A stretch of 64,000 nucleotides of DNA, taken from NCBI GenBank assembly GCA_916613615.1, contig OU744725.1:6182708-6246707 (forward strand). The letters are read 5' to 3'. Below the pieces are notes generated by a model that had not been told where the DNA came from, did not search any database, and worked only from the letters and a program-made list of their open reading frames with translations. The position numbers and the translations under genes are program-made. Positions 1 through 7,365 of the stretch are shown here, piece after piece. Position 1 is the stretch's first letter, and every line of letters begins with the position of its first letter. Source of the stretch: Steromphala cineraria. Lineage: Eukaryota; Mollusca; Gastropoda; Trochida; Trochidae.

Positions 1-1116
1 CTTTTCCCTCGAAACGCACGTGGGGATTATGAAACAAAGGTTGGTGCATGATAAGCTCGGGATTTGTCACGAGATCTCGTTGAGCGCACGTGATTTTATC
101 CCACGCACGTAAGACTTCTGCATAGAAGGGATTCATCTGTTTAAGAGCGCCCTCATTATAAACAATAGCAAAAATATTTTCCCTTAGACCCATGTTTAGA
201 TATTTTTGGAAAAATAGCATAGCAGAATGTTTCCATAATGCTATGTAATTAGCGTCAAATAGTTTATTTACTAATTTTAAACGAAAGGAGTGAATTTTGA
301 ATTTCAAATTGGTAAGAGATAAACCCCCTTCTATGAAGTGTCCAATTGTTGTTGTGCGTTTGATGAGATTTGCCTTATCTGACCACATAAAATTAGAAAT
401 ACACGAATCCAACTCATTTATGAACCATTGTGGAACAGGTAAAACATAAAAACTATACCATAATTTTGAAAGCATAAAAGTATTTATAATTATTGATTTG
501 CCCTGAAGTGTTAGCTGTCTTTGTGACCACAGGCCAAGCAAAGATTTTATTTTGCTTAATTTACATTTCCAATTTTTGCTTTCACAAGCTAATTTATCTG
601 GACCCAAATATATTCCCAAAATTTTGAGACAGTCAGATTTAACTGCTATAGGAAGGTCGAAATTAGAAACAATGTGTTGATTTAATCTCCCCAATGCTAA
701 CACTTCAGATTTAGTAAGGTTTATTTTTGCTCCTGTAGCAGAACAATAGTAATCTAATGATTTAAATGTTGCAATTACAGATTGCTTGTTACACACTGTT
801 ACAGTTGCATCATCTGCATGTTGATATAACAATGATTTGTGATTATTATCAAATACAACTGGATTAATGTCAGGGTTGGCTTTGATAAGCTGATTGAGTG
901 ATTGGCTTACAATAACAAAAAGTAAACTGCTAAGAGGGTCGCCCTGGCGGACTGACCTTGTAACAGGAAAATATGGCGTTAAGTGACCATTGATTTTAAC
1001 ACTACTCTGTAAGCCAGAATACAATATTTTTATCCAAGTTATAAAATAATCACCAAAATTCATTTTCTCAAGCACCTTTATAATAAAGGACTGAGATACA
1101 CGATCAAAAGCTTTTT
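1..1116 (-). mobile_element. LINE (L1/Tx1-like) reverse transcriptase fragment, cut at both ends
   Basis: On the minus strand one frame stays open from about 1116 to the window edge, about 370 codons without a stop. It starts at QEKAFDRVS, the second half of RT motif A, so the first catalytic Asp is missing at the junction with the tRNA repeat. It continues through the RQGDPLS motif near 935-950, the catalytic box reading HADD instead of the usual YADD near 807-821, and then TGAKINLTKSEVLALG and SKIKSLLGLWSQRQLTLQGK, which are typical of the region after the palm in L1/Tx1-type ORF2 proteins. The 5' half (endonuclease, early RT motifs) is absent and the 3' end lies beyond the window. It resembles the tail of the LINE at 12.5-13.8 kb, so both may be one family. 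It cannot be active as it stands. The family call rests on motifs only. Confidence 0.8.
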
Positions 1117-1122
1117 CTTGAC

Positions 1123-1174
1123 CCGGGGACCTCTCGATCTGCAGTCGAATGCTCTACCACTGAGCTATACCCCC
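1123..1174 (-). pseudogene. tRNA-Cys pseudogene, 3' part lost
   Basis: The minus strand reads the first 50 or so bases of the tRNA-Cys gene found intact at 1731-1802: acceptor 5' strand, D arm and anticodon arm with GCA. The match stops in the T-arm stem, and the LINE sequence begins there. The T loop, 3' acceptor strand and terminator are missing, so no mature tRNA can form. Confidence 0.85.
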
Positions 1175-1479
1175 AGCACGTTTATTTCACTGGACATATG
1201 TCGCTATTAATCACACTGACCATCTCCAGACAGACTAACCTGAACAAAACTCTTCTGGAATAGCACCAATTAAATAGTTGTTGTAATTCCAGGATAACTA
1301 TGTTTAGAACCACTGTGTATATAATGAAGTTGATTGAATAAAATCTCTGAGATATTGTAACTTACATTAGAGATTTGCTACAATTAATGCAACAGAAAGA
1401 CCCCAATCTCACGGGGGGGCTCTGCAAGGAGACTTGGTCATAATTATATGGAGGCTTTTCCGGGTACAGTCTTTCATAA

Positions 1480-1563
1480 GTCAGGATGGCCGAGCGGTCT
1501 AAGGCGCTGCGTTGAGGTCGCAGTCTGGTTCTCCAGGCGTGGGTTCGAATCCCACTTCTGACA
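1480..1563 (+). tRNA. tRNA-Leu with GAG anticodon (variant copy)
   Basis: An 84 nt class II tRNA. The acceptor stem GTCAGGA pairs with TTCTGAC, followed by discriminator A. Box A (TGGCCGAGCGG) and box B (GGTTCGAATCC) are intact, and there is a long variable arm. The anticodon stem is CTGCG/CGCAG and the loop TTGAGGT, so bases 1514-1516 read GAG. The other three full copies in the array have TTCAGGT (CAG). Everything else in the 84 nt is the same, so this is a single C to G change at anticodon position 34. A T-run follows within 20 bases as a Pol III terminator. Eukaryotes normally read CUC with an AAG (inosine) tRNA-Leu, so the GAG copy is unusual. Whether it is transcribed or charged is unknown. 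Confidence 0.93.
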
Positions 1564-1730
1564 ACATGTTTTGCCTTTTTTTTTCTGGCGCTTTTTACAG
1601 TCACATTACTCATGAAACAGGATGTTTTTAATGGGAAGAAAAGGGCGAACCTCTTACCATTTTACATGGTTGATAAATGTCCACACGTTGCAGTTATTTT
1701 AAACTTTGCATAAGAAATAAAAAATACTTG

Positions 1731-1802
1731 AGGGGGCACCCGGGATCGAACCGGGGACCTCTCGATCTGCAGTCGAATGCTCTACCACTGAGCTATACCC
1801 CC
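1731..1802 (-). tRNA. tRNA-Cys (GCA)
   Basis: The minus strand reads a 72 nt tRNA: GGGGGTATAGCTCAGTGG opens the acceptor stem and D arm, the anticodon loop is CTGCAGA (GCA; plus-strand 1768-1770), and the T arm is GGTTCGATCC. The acceptor stem closes GGGGGTA/TGCCCCC with one G-T pair at its sixth position. A run of six T follows on the minus strand (AAAAAA near 1722-1727 on plus). It converges on the tRNA-Leu at 1480. Confidence 0.95.
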
Positions 1803-1983
1803 AGCACGTTTATTTCACTGGACATATGTCGCTATTAATCACACTGACCATTGTAACATAGTCATGTTATGGCTACAAATCCCATTTACCAAACCAGCTT
1901 AAGGATAATCCCCAAGCTGATTAGTTGTCAGAGAGAATTGTGATTTCAACATCTATTGTTGTTAGATACTTGATATATACATG

Positions 1984-1991
1984 TATAAATA
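1984..1991 (+). promoter_or_regulatory. TATA box in the 5' LTR
   Basis: TATAAATA lies 132 bp into the LTR and would position Pol II transcription of the element roughly 25-30 bases downstream. The same box is in the 3' LTR at 10275-10282. The call is by consensus only. Confidence 0.55.
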
Positions 1992-2113
1992 ACCACGATT
2001 GACATAGTGGAGACAGAACCACCCACGGGACAGCTCGAGTCAAGACAGACTACGACCACGGGCCTGGAGAAGAAGAATCCTCATTGTCCATATTGTTAAC
2101 AAATATCATCATC

Positions 2114-2119
2114 ATTAAA
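2114..2119 (+). terminator. Poly(A) signal ATTAAA in LTR
   Basis: ATTAAA is a common variant poly(A) signal. The functional copy would be the one in the 3' LTR (10405-10410), with cleavage near the GT-rich GTGCTGTTGTG that precedes the LTR end. Confidence 0.45.
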
Positions 2120-2198
2120 GCCGGTCTTCTGACCCGAAAACTCCAACGTGCTTTTGTTGAATCTGAAGTGTGCTGTTGTGCTACACAGGGGATACTTT

Positions 2199-2216
2199 TG
2201 GTGCCGTGACCCGGAT
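2199..2216 (+). other. Primer binding site, probably for tRNA-His
   Basis: TGGTGCCGTGACCCGGAT is the pattern expected for the complement of a tRNA 3' end with CCA. From what I know of metazoan tRNAs, the best fit is tRNA-His (3' end ...GTCACGGCACCA), with one possible mismatch in the T stem. It starts 13 bases after the LTR end at 2185, a wider gap than the usual few bases. Confidence 0.7.
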
Positions 2217-2246
2217 TCAACAATACAGCGAGGCATCTGGTGGCTG

Positions 2247-2252
2247 GTAAGT
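2247..2252 (+). other. Candidate 5' splice site in the leader
   Basis: CTG followed by GTAAGT is a near-perfect Pol II donor, with the exon ending at 2246. It lies after the primer site and before the gag ATG (2394). This is the expected place for the donor that makes a subgenomic env RNA when joined to an acceptor at 7360/7361. Confidence 0.6.
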
Positions 2253-2393
2253 ACCGACTGTTTGTTGACCTTCTCCTCTTCTCCTCTTCTTCTCCAGGCC
2301 ACATAAGGTGTTTGTAGTAATTGTTAATTAGCTTTAAGTATAAATTAGATAGGAGCCAGGCAGTACTAGAGCAAGAGAATAGTTTAGGATAAA

Positions 2394-3308
2394 ATGGCAG
2401 AGGCTTTAGAATCAGTGTTCCAACAAGTAGCTTATCAACTTAGTCATCTACCCGAGTCTATTGCTTCAGGTATGACCCCCTTCAGTAACGCATTACAGGA
2501 CAATATGTCTAAGATAAGTAATACACTAGGAAATCAGGGGCTGTTACAATCCATTAAACCATTTGATGGGGAGGCGTCAAAATACAAGGAATGGATCAAG
2601 GCCATAGAGAAATATTCCAGTTTGACTAATGTAACAGAGGTTGAGAAAATTCGAATTGCCTATCAGACAAGTAGAGGACCAGTTAGTGACTTTCTGCAGA
2701 GATACCTAGATCAGACTAAAGACCCGAAATGGGACAATATTAAAGGTGAACTAGCATCTCGATTTGCAGAAGTCACTGATAAGCATCATGCATTTGCCCT
2801 CTTACAGAAGATAAGACAAAAAGATGGGGAGACGGTTCAAATTTTCTCAGAAAGACTCTTTAGCTTGGCAGAGGAAGCATATGATTTACAGAAGGGTGGT
2901 AATCAGGGACGAGAAATGGTTGAGCAACAATTAATAGGATTTTTCATTGATGGATTATCAAGTAATCACTTGAAAATGAAAATAATGAGGGATAATCCGG
3001 TAACATATGAAAAGGCAGTGGCAAGTGCCATGCATGAACAAAATTTGCAGAAGAGGTTTAACTTAAGGTTAGGCAATAACAGTCAAAGATCTAACGAGGC
3101 TTATGGTCATGAACCTATGGAAATTGATCACTTGCGTCCAAACAAAGGGTGTTATAAGTGTGGCGGTAGGGGTCATGCACCAAAAAATTGTCCCAGGGCT
3201 AGGGTTAATGCGGTTCAGGAGAGAAGGAATGTCATATGTTGGTTTTGTAATGAGGAAGGGCACATTAGGCGTTATTGTCCCAAGTATAAGGCAGCATCTT
3301 TAAACTAG
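2394..3308 (+). CDS. gag: Gag polyprotein
   Basis: A 304-residue structural protein that would assemble the particle and bind genomic RNA. The ATG has a good context (AAAATGG). Residues 1-230 form the capsid-like part, including the Gypsy-style segment FDGEASKYKEWIKAIEKY. The C-terminal part has two CCHC zinc knuckles: C253-X2-C256-X4-H261-X4-C266 and C282-X2-C285-X4-H290-X4-C295. The frame ends in TAG (3306-3308) right after a slippery heptamer. A small fraction of ribosomes would shift back one base there and continue into pol, giving Gag-Pol. Translation would start from full-length unspliced RNA. The length is normal for a Metaviridae Gag, and there are no internal breaks. Confidence 0.93.
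   Translation: MAEALESVFQQVAYQLSHLPESIASGMTPFSNALQDNMSKISNTLGNQGLLQSIKPFDGEASKYKEWIKAIEKYSSLTNVTEVEKIRIAYQTSRGPVSDFLQRYLDQTKDPKWDNIKGELASRFAEVTDKHHAFALLQKIRQKDGETVQIFSERLFSLAEEAYDLQKGGNQGREMVEQQLIGFFIDGLSSNHLKMKIMRDNPVTYEKAVASAMHEQNLQKRFNLRLGNNSQRSNEAYGHEPMEIDHLRPNKGCYKCGGRGHAPKNCPRARVNAVQERRNVICWFCNEEGHIRRYCPKYKAASLN
3299..3305 (+). promoter_or_regulatory. -1 ribosomal frameshift site T TTA AAC
   Basis: In the gag frame the bases read T TTA AAC and then TAG, which fits the X XXY YYZ rule exactly. Slipping back one base gives TTT AAA and then CTA, entering the pol frame, which is open from 3290 (upstream stop TAA at 3287-3289). Six bases after the heptamer, AGTCTCC (3312-3318) can pair with GGAGACT (3337-3343), a 7 bp stem at the usual distance for a frameshift stimulator. 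The 18-base loop leaves room for further pairing. Confidence 0.85.
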
Positions 3309-6300
3309 GAGAGTCTCCCTCTGAAGGGGCACAGGAGGAGACTTATGCAACAGAATCAAAATTATATACCATCAATTTGGCCGGTAATCCCAATTCTATT
3401 TTGGCTAACGTTGGGAAACATAGATATAGGTCATTAGTTGATTCTGGAGCTGAAGTGTCCTTGATACACCCAAGAGTTTATGAGAACATAAAGAAATATG
3501 TTAAGTTGACCAAGGAAAAGGTTTCATTGCAGTCAGTTAATGGGGGAAGCTTACTCGTTAAAGGGGCAGTGGAATTATCATTCAAGGTAGGAAAGTCTCA
3601 ATTGACACACAAATTCTTTGTAGTCAAGGGTATTAACAGAAACATTATACTGGGGAAGGATTGGCTTGTTAAAAATGGGGTACGACTCTATTTTGACCTT
3701 GGGCGTTTGAAAATAGGTAATGAGTATGTGCCTCTGGAAGAGGACATTCATGTAGCCGCAGTTGCTAGGGCAGTTCACCAAGTAAAAATAAAACCCCAAT
3801 CTGTAAATATCCTTAAGGTGAGGACAAAACGTAGCAAACACTTCAAAAGAGGGGATCTTCTTGAAATGAAGGATGTTACAACCGGAATCATTAACTCAGA
3901 GCCAGGTTTGGAGGTAGGGAACTCAATAGGGGTAATGAACAAGAAGAGACAGCTGCCAATATTGATTGTCAATAACACCAACAAAACTTTCAGAATCAAA
4001 AGAGGTTGGGTAGTAGGTAAGGTAGGATTGATTGATAAGATTGATGTGGTTGAATTTGACAAAGATAACATCATAAGCAAGGAAGACAAGGAGGGTTTAA
4101 ACTTAGATCAAATTTCAGTCCCAGATGAACATAAGGCAGAAGTTCAACATCTTGTTTTGAAAAATAGAGAGTTGTTTGCAAGCAGTGATATGGATCTAGG
4201 CCATACTGATACTGTTAAGATGAAGATAGATACACAGGGGCATGATCCTATCAGACTTAAACCATATCGTACGCCATTGACTAAGAGAAAGGTAGTTGAC
4301 AAGGCGGTTGATGACATGCTCAGGGCTGGAGTCATCAAGAGGTCTAGATCTCCATGGAGCTTTCCCATTGTAGTTGTGGACAAGAAGGATGGATCCAAAA
4401 GGTTTTGCGTGGACTTTAGGCAGTTAAATAAAATTTCAAAGCCAATTTCGTACCCTCTACCAATCATTGATGACATCTTAGCTCTGCTAGGGGAAGCTAA
4501 GTACTTCACGTCGCTCGACTTGAAGTCAGGTTATTGGCAAGTGTTGATGGATGAGGAGGATAGAGATAAGACTGCATTTACATGTCATAGAGGGCTGTTT
4601 GAATTCTCTGTTATGCCATTTGGTCTTAGTAACGGGCCAGCAATCTTCATGGAATTGATGAATATTGTCCTACAAGAGTGTGAGGCATTTGCTATAGCAT
4701 ACTTGGATGACATATTGATCTTTTCCACTGATAAGGAACAACACTTAGATCACATACAGACTGTGTTGAATAAGTTGAAGGAGCATGGTCTGAAGTTGAA
4801 ATTGAGCAAGTGCAGTTACCTGCAAGAGGAAACAAACTATCTTGGCTTTGTTATCAGTGAAGATGGTATTAAGCCTGATCTCAAGAAGATAGAAGCAATC
4901 AAGGGAATGCCTGCTCCTACCACGGTCAAGGAAGTCAGAGGATTTATGGGCATGTGTAGCTATTACAGGCGGTTCATGCCTAACTTTTCGAAAATAGCCG
5001 AGCCAATCATTGCCTTGACGAAAAAGTATGCAAAGTTTCATTGGACAGAGAAATGCCAAGAGGCATTTGACTACATGAAGGACAGCTTGACGGTAGTGCC
5101 ATTACTAGCCTATCCAGATGTCAATAAACCTTACGTTCTATACACAGACGCAAGTGATACATGCATTGGGGCATGTCTGACACAAAGCTGTCCTGAGGAG
5201 GAAGTCATGCAACCAGGCATCAAATGTGAGAAGCCTCTGTATTTCCTGTCGCACAAGTTAAGTCCTTCCCAAGTTAAGTGGTCCACTATTGAAAAGGAAG
5301 CTTTTGCAATTCACTTTGCCTTGCAAAAGCTTGATCACTATCTCCACAATGCAGAGTTTATTGTCCGAACTGACCATAAACCCCTGAAGTATCTGCTAGA
5401 ATCCCCAATGCAAAACAAAAAGATCCAAATGTGGGCCTTGGGGATAAGTGGATATAATTGCAAGATCGAGTACATAGCAGGTACAGATAACACTTGTGCA
5501 GACCTGTTATCGAGAATGCCAGTTGGACCAGGTGATTTGCAGCAAGGAACGCCGTTAAAGGGAGTTGAGGAAGAGTTGACAGATTTCAATGATAACACTC
5601 TACAAATCAACTCCATCAACTCTAACGAATTCCGACCAAAGGAATTTGCCAGTTGTGAGGCAGAAGAAACAGAGCCTCAAGAACTGCCACAGTTAGAGCT
5701 GAAAGATTTTGATATTGTTGTCGAGCAGGCCGCTGATGAAGAAATCCTTGCAACCAAAAAGAGGCTGCAGTCAGGTAAAGCCAGTAAGTGCGAAAGAAGA
5801 AAATTGATGATAATGGATGAAGTGGTCTATTATCTATCAGATCCTGACGATAATCCTACAGCCAGGCTATGGGTGCCAAAGCGGTTGCAGGTCGAGGTGG
5901 TTAAGCAATACCATGACAATAATGGTCACATGGGCATTGACAAGACTTTTGAATCTATCAAGCAAAAGTACTACTGGCCTAAGCTGTATCAAAATCTATA
6001 TGAATACATAAGCAAGTGTGTACCATGTCAAGAGAGGGTAATGCAAAAGCAAAGGACACCTGTTCAGGAGACAGATATACCACCTTATCCTTTTGCTAAG
6101 ATTGCACTGGACCTATCAGGACCATATCCAAGAACCCTATCTGGAAACAGATATATTATCAGTTTCATTGACCACTACAGCGGTTGGCCAGAGGCGTTCC
6201 CTGTGCCTGACAAATGTGCAGAGAACATAACACACCTACTGCTCGAGGAAATCTTTCCTAGATTTGGCTGTCCGTTACAGTTACTAACTGACAATGGTAC

Positions 6301-7276
6301 AGAGAATGAAAATAGGATGATGCGTGAAACACTGGAGGCTTTGAATATAGATCATATAACCACATCATTCTATCACCCTCAGGGTAATGCCAAGGTTGAA
6401 CGTCTCCATCGAACCTTGAATGATGTTATAGCAAAAAGGTTGGAAAATGATCTAACTTCATGGGACCTGCACATCAACCAGGCACTGGCTGCTGTTCGCT
6501 TCAACATCAGCGAATCATCAAGGTTCTCTCCATACTTTCTTCTGTACAACAGAGATGTGGTCCTACCAATTGACAATATATTAAGGCCACGGAGGAAGTA
6601 TATGGGAGAAGATCACCACCAGATTGCCCTACAGCAACAGCATAAGGCATTCACGCTTGTTCACCGACACTTGAAGAAGGCGAAAAAGCGTCAGAAAGCC
6701 TATGCTGACAGAAACGCTAAGCCGATGACACTGAAGGTTGGTGACCCAGTGTATTATAAGAAACATCAGCGACAAAGTAAGCTGGAGAGCAAATGGGAGC
6801 CCTACTACCGGATAATTGAGCAGAAAAGTACACTTACTTTTATAATCCGGAGCCAGCTTACAGGACGCTCCATCCCAGTTCATGCGGAACATCTGCGTCT
6901 AGCAAACATCGATGATTGGGAAATCCCAAGGTCAGGGAGTGGTAGACCGAGTAGACGGGCACAATATGTGGTAAACCCGGGGTCATCCAGCGAGTCCAGT
7001 GAAGATGAGGCTGGCCCTCCATTGACCAGATTGGCCAGGAAGTATAGACGGGAAAGGGATAATTCCTCTGAAGAGGAGGATATACCTTTGATGGAGTTAG
7101 CCCAACGTCTGAAGGCCAGGGATAACCCAATTAATTCTGATATAACCGAGTGTTTGACATCAGATGGGTCTAGTGCTTCCGAAATGGAAGTAAATACTAT
7201 ACAATCAGGCCATAGTAAAAAGAAACACAACGCAAAGTTTAGAAATTTACTTCAGGCTTTAATCCCTTTAGTTTAA
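3305..7276 (+). CDS. pol: Pol polyprotein (protease, RT, RNase H, integrase), read by -1 frameshift
   Basis: About 1,320 residues. Numbering here counts codons from 3377. The aspartic protease has LVDSGAE (Asp22) and the flap-side motif ILGKDWL. The RT has motif A FTSLDLKSGYW (Asp381) and the catalytic YLDD at 442-445. RNase H follows with YTDASD near 589. The integrase has an H846-X4-H851-X29-C881-X2-C884 zinc finger and catalytic D912, D972 and E1008, the last two separated by 35 residues (DD35E), with the HPQGNAKVER box. The C-terminal tail is basic and acidic and has no clear chromodomain. There is no in-frame ATG between gag and the protease, so a Gag-Pol fusion through the heptamer at 3299 is the likely route. 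The frame is intact to TAA at 7274. Confidence 0.95.
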   Translation, partial: LGESPSEGAQEETYATESKLYTINLAGNPNSILANVGKHRYRSLVDSGAEVSLIHPRVYENIKKYVKLTKEKVSLQSVNGGSLLVKGAVELSFKVGKSQLTHKFFVVKGINRNIILGKDWLVKNGVRLYFDLGRLKIGNEYVPLEEDIHVAAVARAVHQVKIKPQSVNILKVRTKRSKHFKRGDLLEMKDVTTGIINSEPGLEVGNSIGVMNKKRQLPILIVNNTNKTFRIKRGWVVGKVGLIDKIDVVEFDKDNIISKEDKEGLNLDQISVPDEHKAEVQHLVLKNRELFASSDMDLGHTDTVKMKIDTQGHDPIRLKPYRTPLTKRKVVDKAVDDMLRAGVIKRSRSPWSFPIVVVDKKDGSKRFCVDFRQLNKISKPISYPLPIIDDILALLGEAKYFTSLDLKSGYWQVLMDEEDRDKTAFTCHRGLFEFSVMPFGLSNGPAIFMELMNIVLQECEAFAIAYLDDILIFSTDKEQHLDHIQTVLNKLKEHGLKLKLSKCSYLQEETNYLGFVISEDGIKPDLKKIEAIKGMPAPTTVKEVRGFMGMCSYYRRFMPNFSKIAEPIIALTKKYAKFHWTEKCQEAFDYMKDSLTVVPLLAYPDVNKPYVLYTDASDTCIGACLTQSCPEEEVMQPGIKCEKPLYFLSHKLSPSQVKWSTIEKEAFAIHFALQKLDHYLHNAEFIVRTDHKPLKYLLESPMQNKKIQMWALGISGYNCKIEYIAGTDNTCADLLSRMPVGPGDLQQGTPLKGVEEELTDFNDNTLQINSINSNEFRPKEFASCEAEETEPQELPQLELKDFDIVVEQAADEEILATKKRLQSGKASKCERRKLMIMDEVVYYLSDPDDNPTARLWVPKRLQVEVVKQYHDNNGHMGIDKTFESIKQKYYWPKLYQNLYEYISKCVPCQERVMQKQRTPVQETDIPPYPFAKIALDLSGPYPRTLSGNRYIISFIDHYSGWPEAFPVPDKCAENITHLLLEEIFPRFGCPLQLLTDNGTENENRMMRETLEALNIDHITTSFYHPQGNAKVERLHRTLNDVIAKRLENDLTSWDLHINQALAAVRFNISESSRFSPYFLLYNRDVVLPIDNILRPRRKYMGEDHHQIALQQQHKAFTLVHRHLKKAKKRQKAYADRNAKPMTLKVGDPVYYKKHQRQSKLESKWEPYYRIIEQKSTLTFIIRSQLTGRSIPVHAEHLRLANIDDWEIPRSGSGRPSRRAQYVVNPGSSSESSEDEAGPPLTRLARKYRRERDNSSEEEDIPLMELAQRLKARDNPINSDITECLTSDGSSASEMEVNTIQSGHSKKKHNAKFRNLLQALIPLV

Positions 7277-7320
7277 GTGATTAAAACTTAATGGTAAATG
7301 TAGGAAATAAGAATATTGGT

Positions 7321-7361
7321 ACATTTTCAGAAGGGTGAAAAAATATTCTTGTATTTTCAGA
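7321..7361 (+). other. Candidate 3' splice acceptor(s) for env RNA
   Basis: Two pyrimidine-rich CAG ends, ACATTTTCAG (7321-7330) and GTATTTTCAG (7351-7360), precede the env ATG. The second leaves AAACC directly before ATG at 7366, so a spliced RNA from the leader donor at 2246 would have env as its first AUG. Confidence 0.55.
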
Positions 7362-7365
7362 AACC

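Larger units (their letters stand above)
1852..2185 (+). repeat. 5' LTR
   Basis: 334 bp, from TGTAACATAG to GTGCTACA. It differs from the 3' LTR only at 2135 (C here, A at 10426). It contains a TATA box (1984-1991) and an ATTAAA poly(A) signal (2114-2119), which places U3 to the left and R/U5 to the right. Confidence 0.97.

Noticed and set aside
1362..1613. 83-codon minus-strand frames (MSNVTVKSARKKK...) in every array unit
   Set aside because: They cover the tRNA-Leu on the opposite strand. Their conservation follows from the array's near-identity.
3103..3303. 66-codon frame overlapping the end of gag
   Set aside because: It lies in the third frame of gag, has no zinc-knuckle pattern of its own and ends before the slippery site.
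7021..7276. Chromodomain at the integrase C-terminus
   Set aside because: The tail is acidic, Ser-rich and repetitive, without the aromatic cage pattern expected of a chromodomain.
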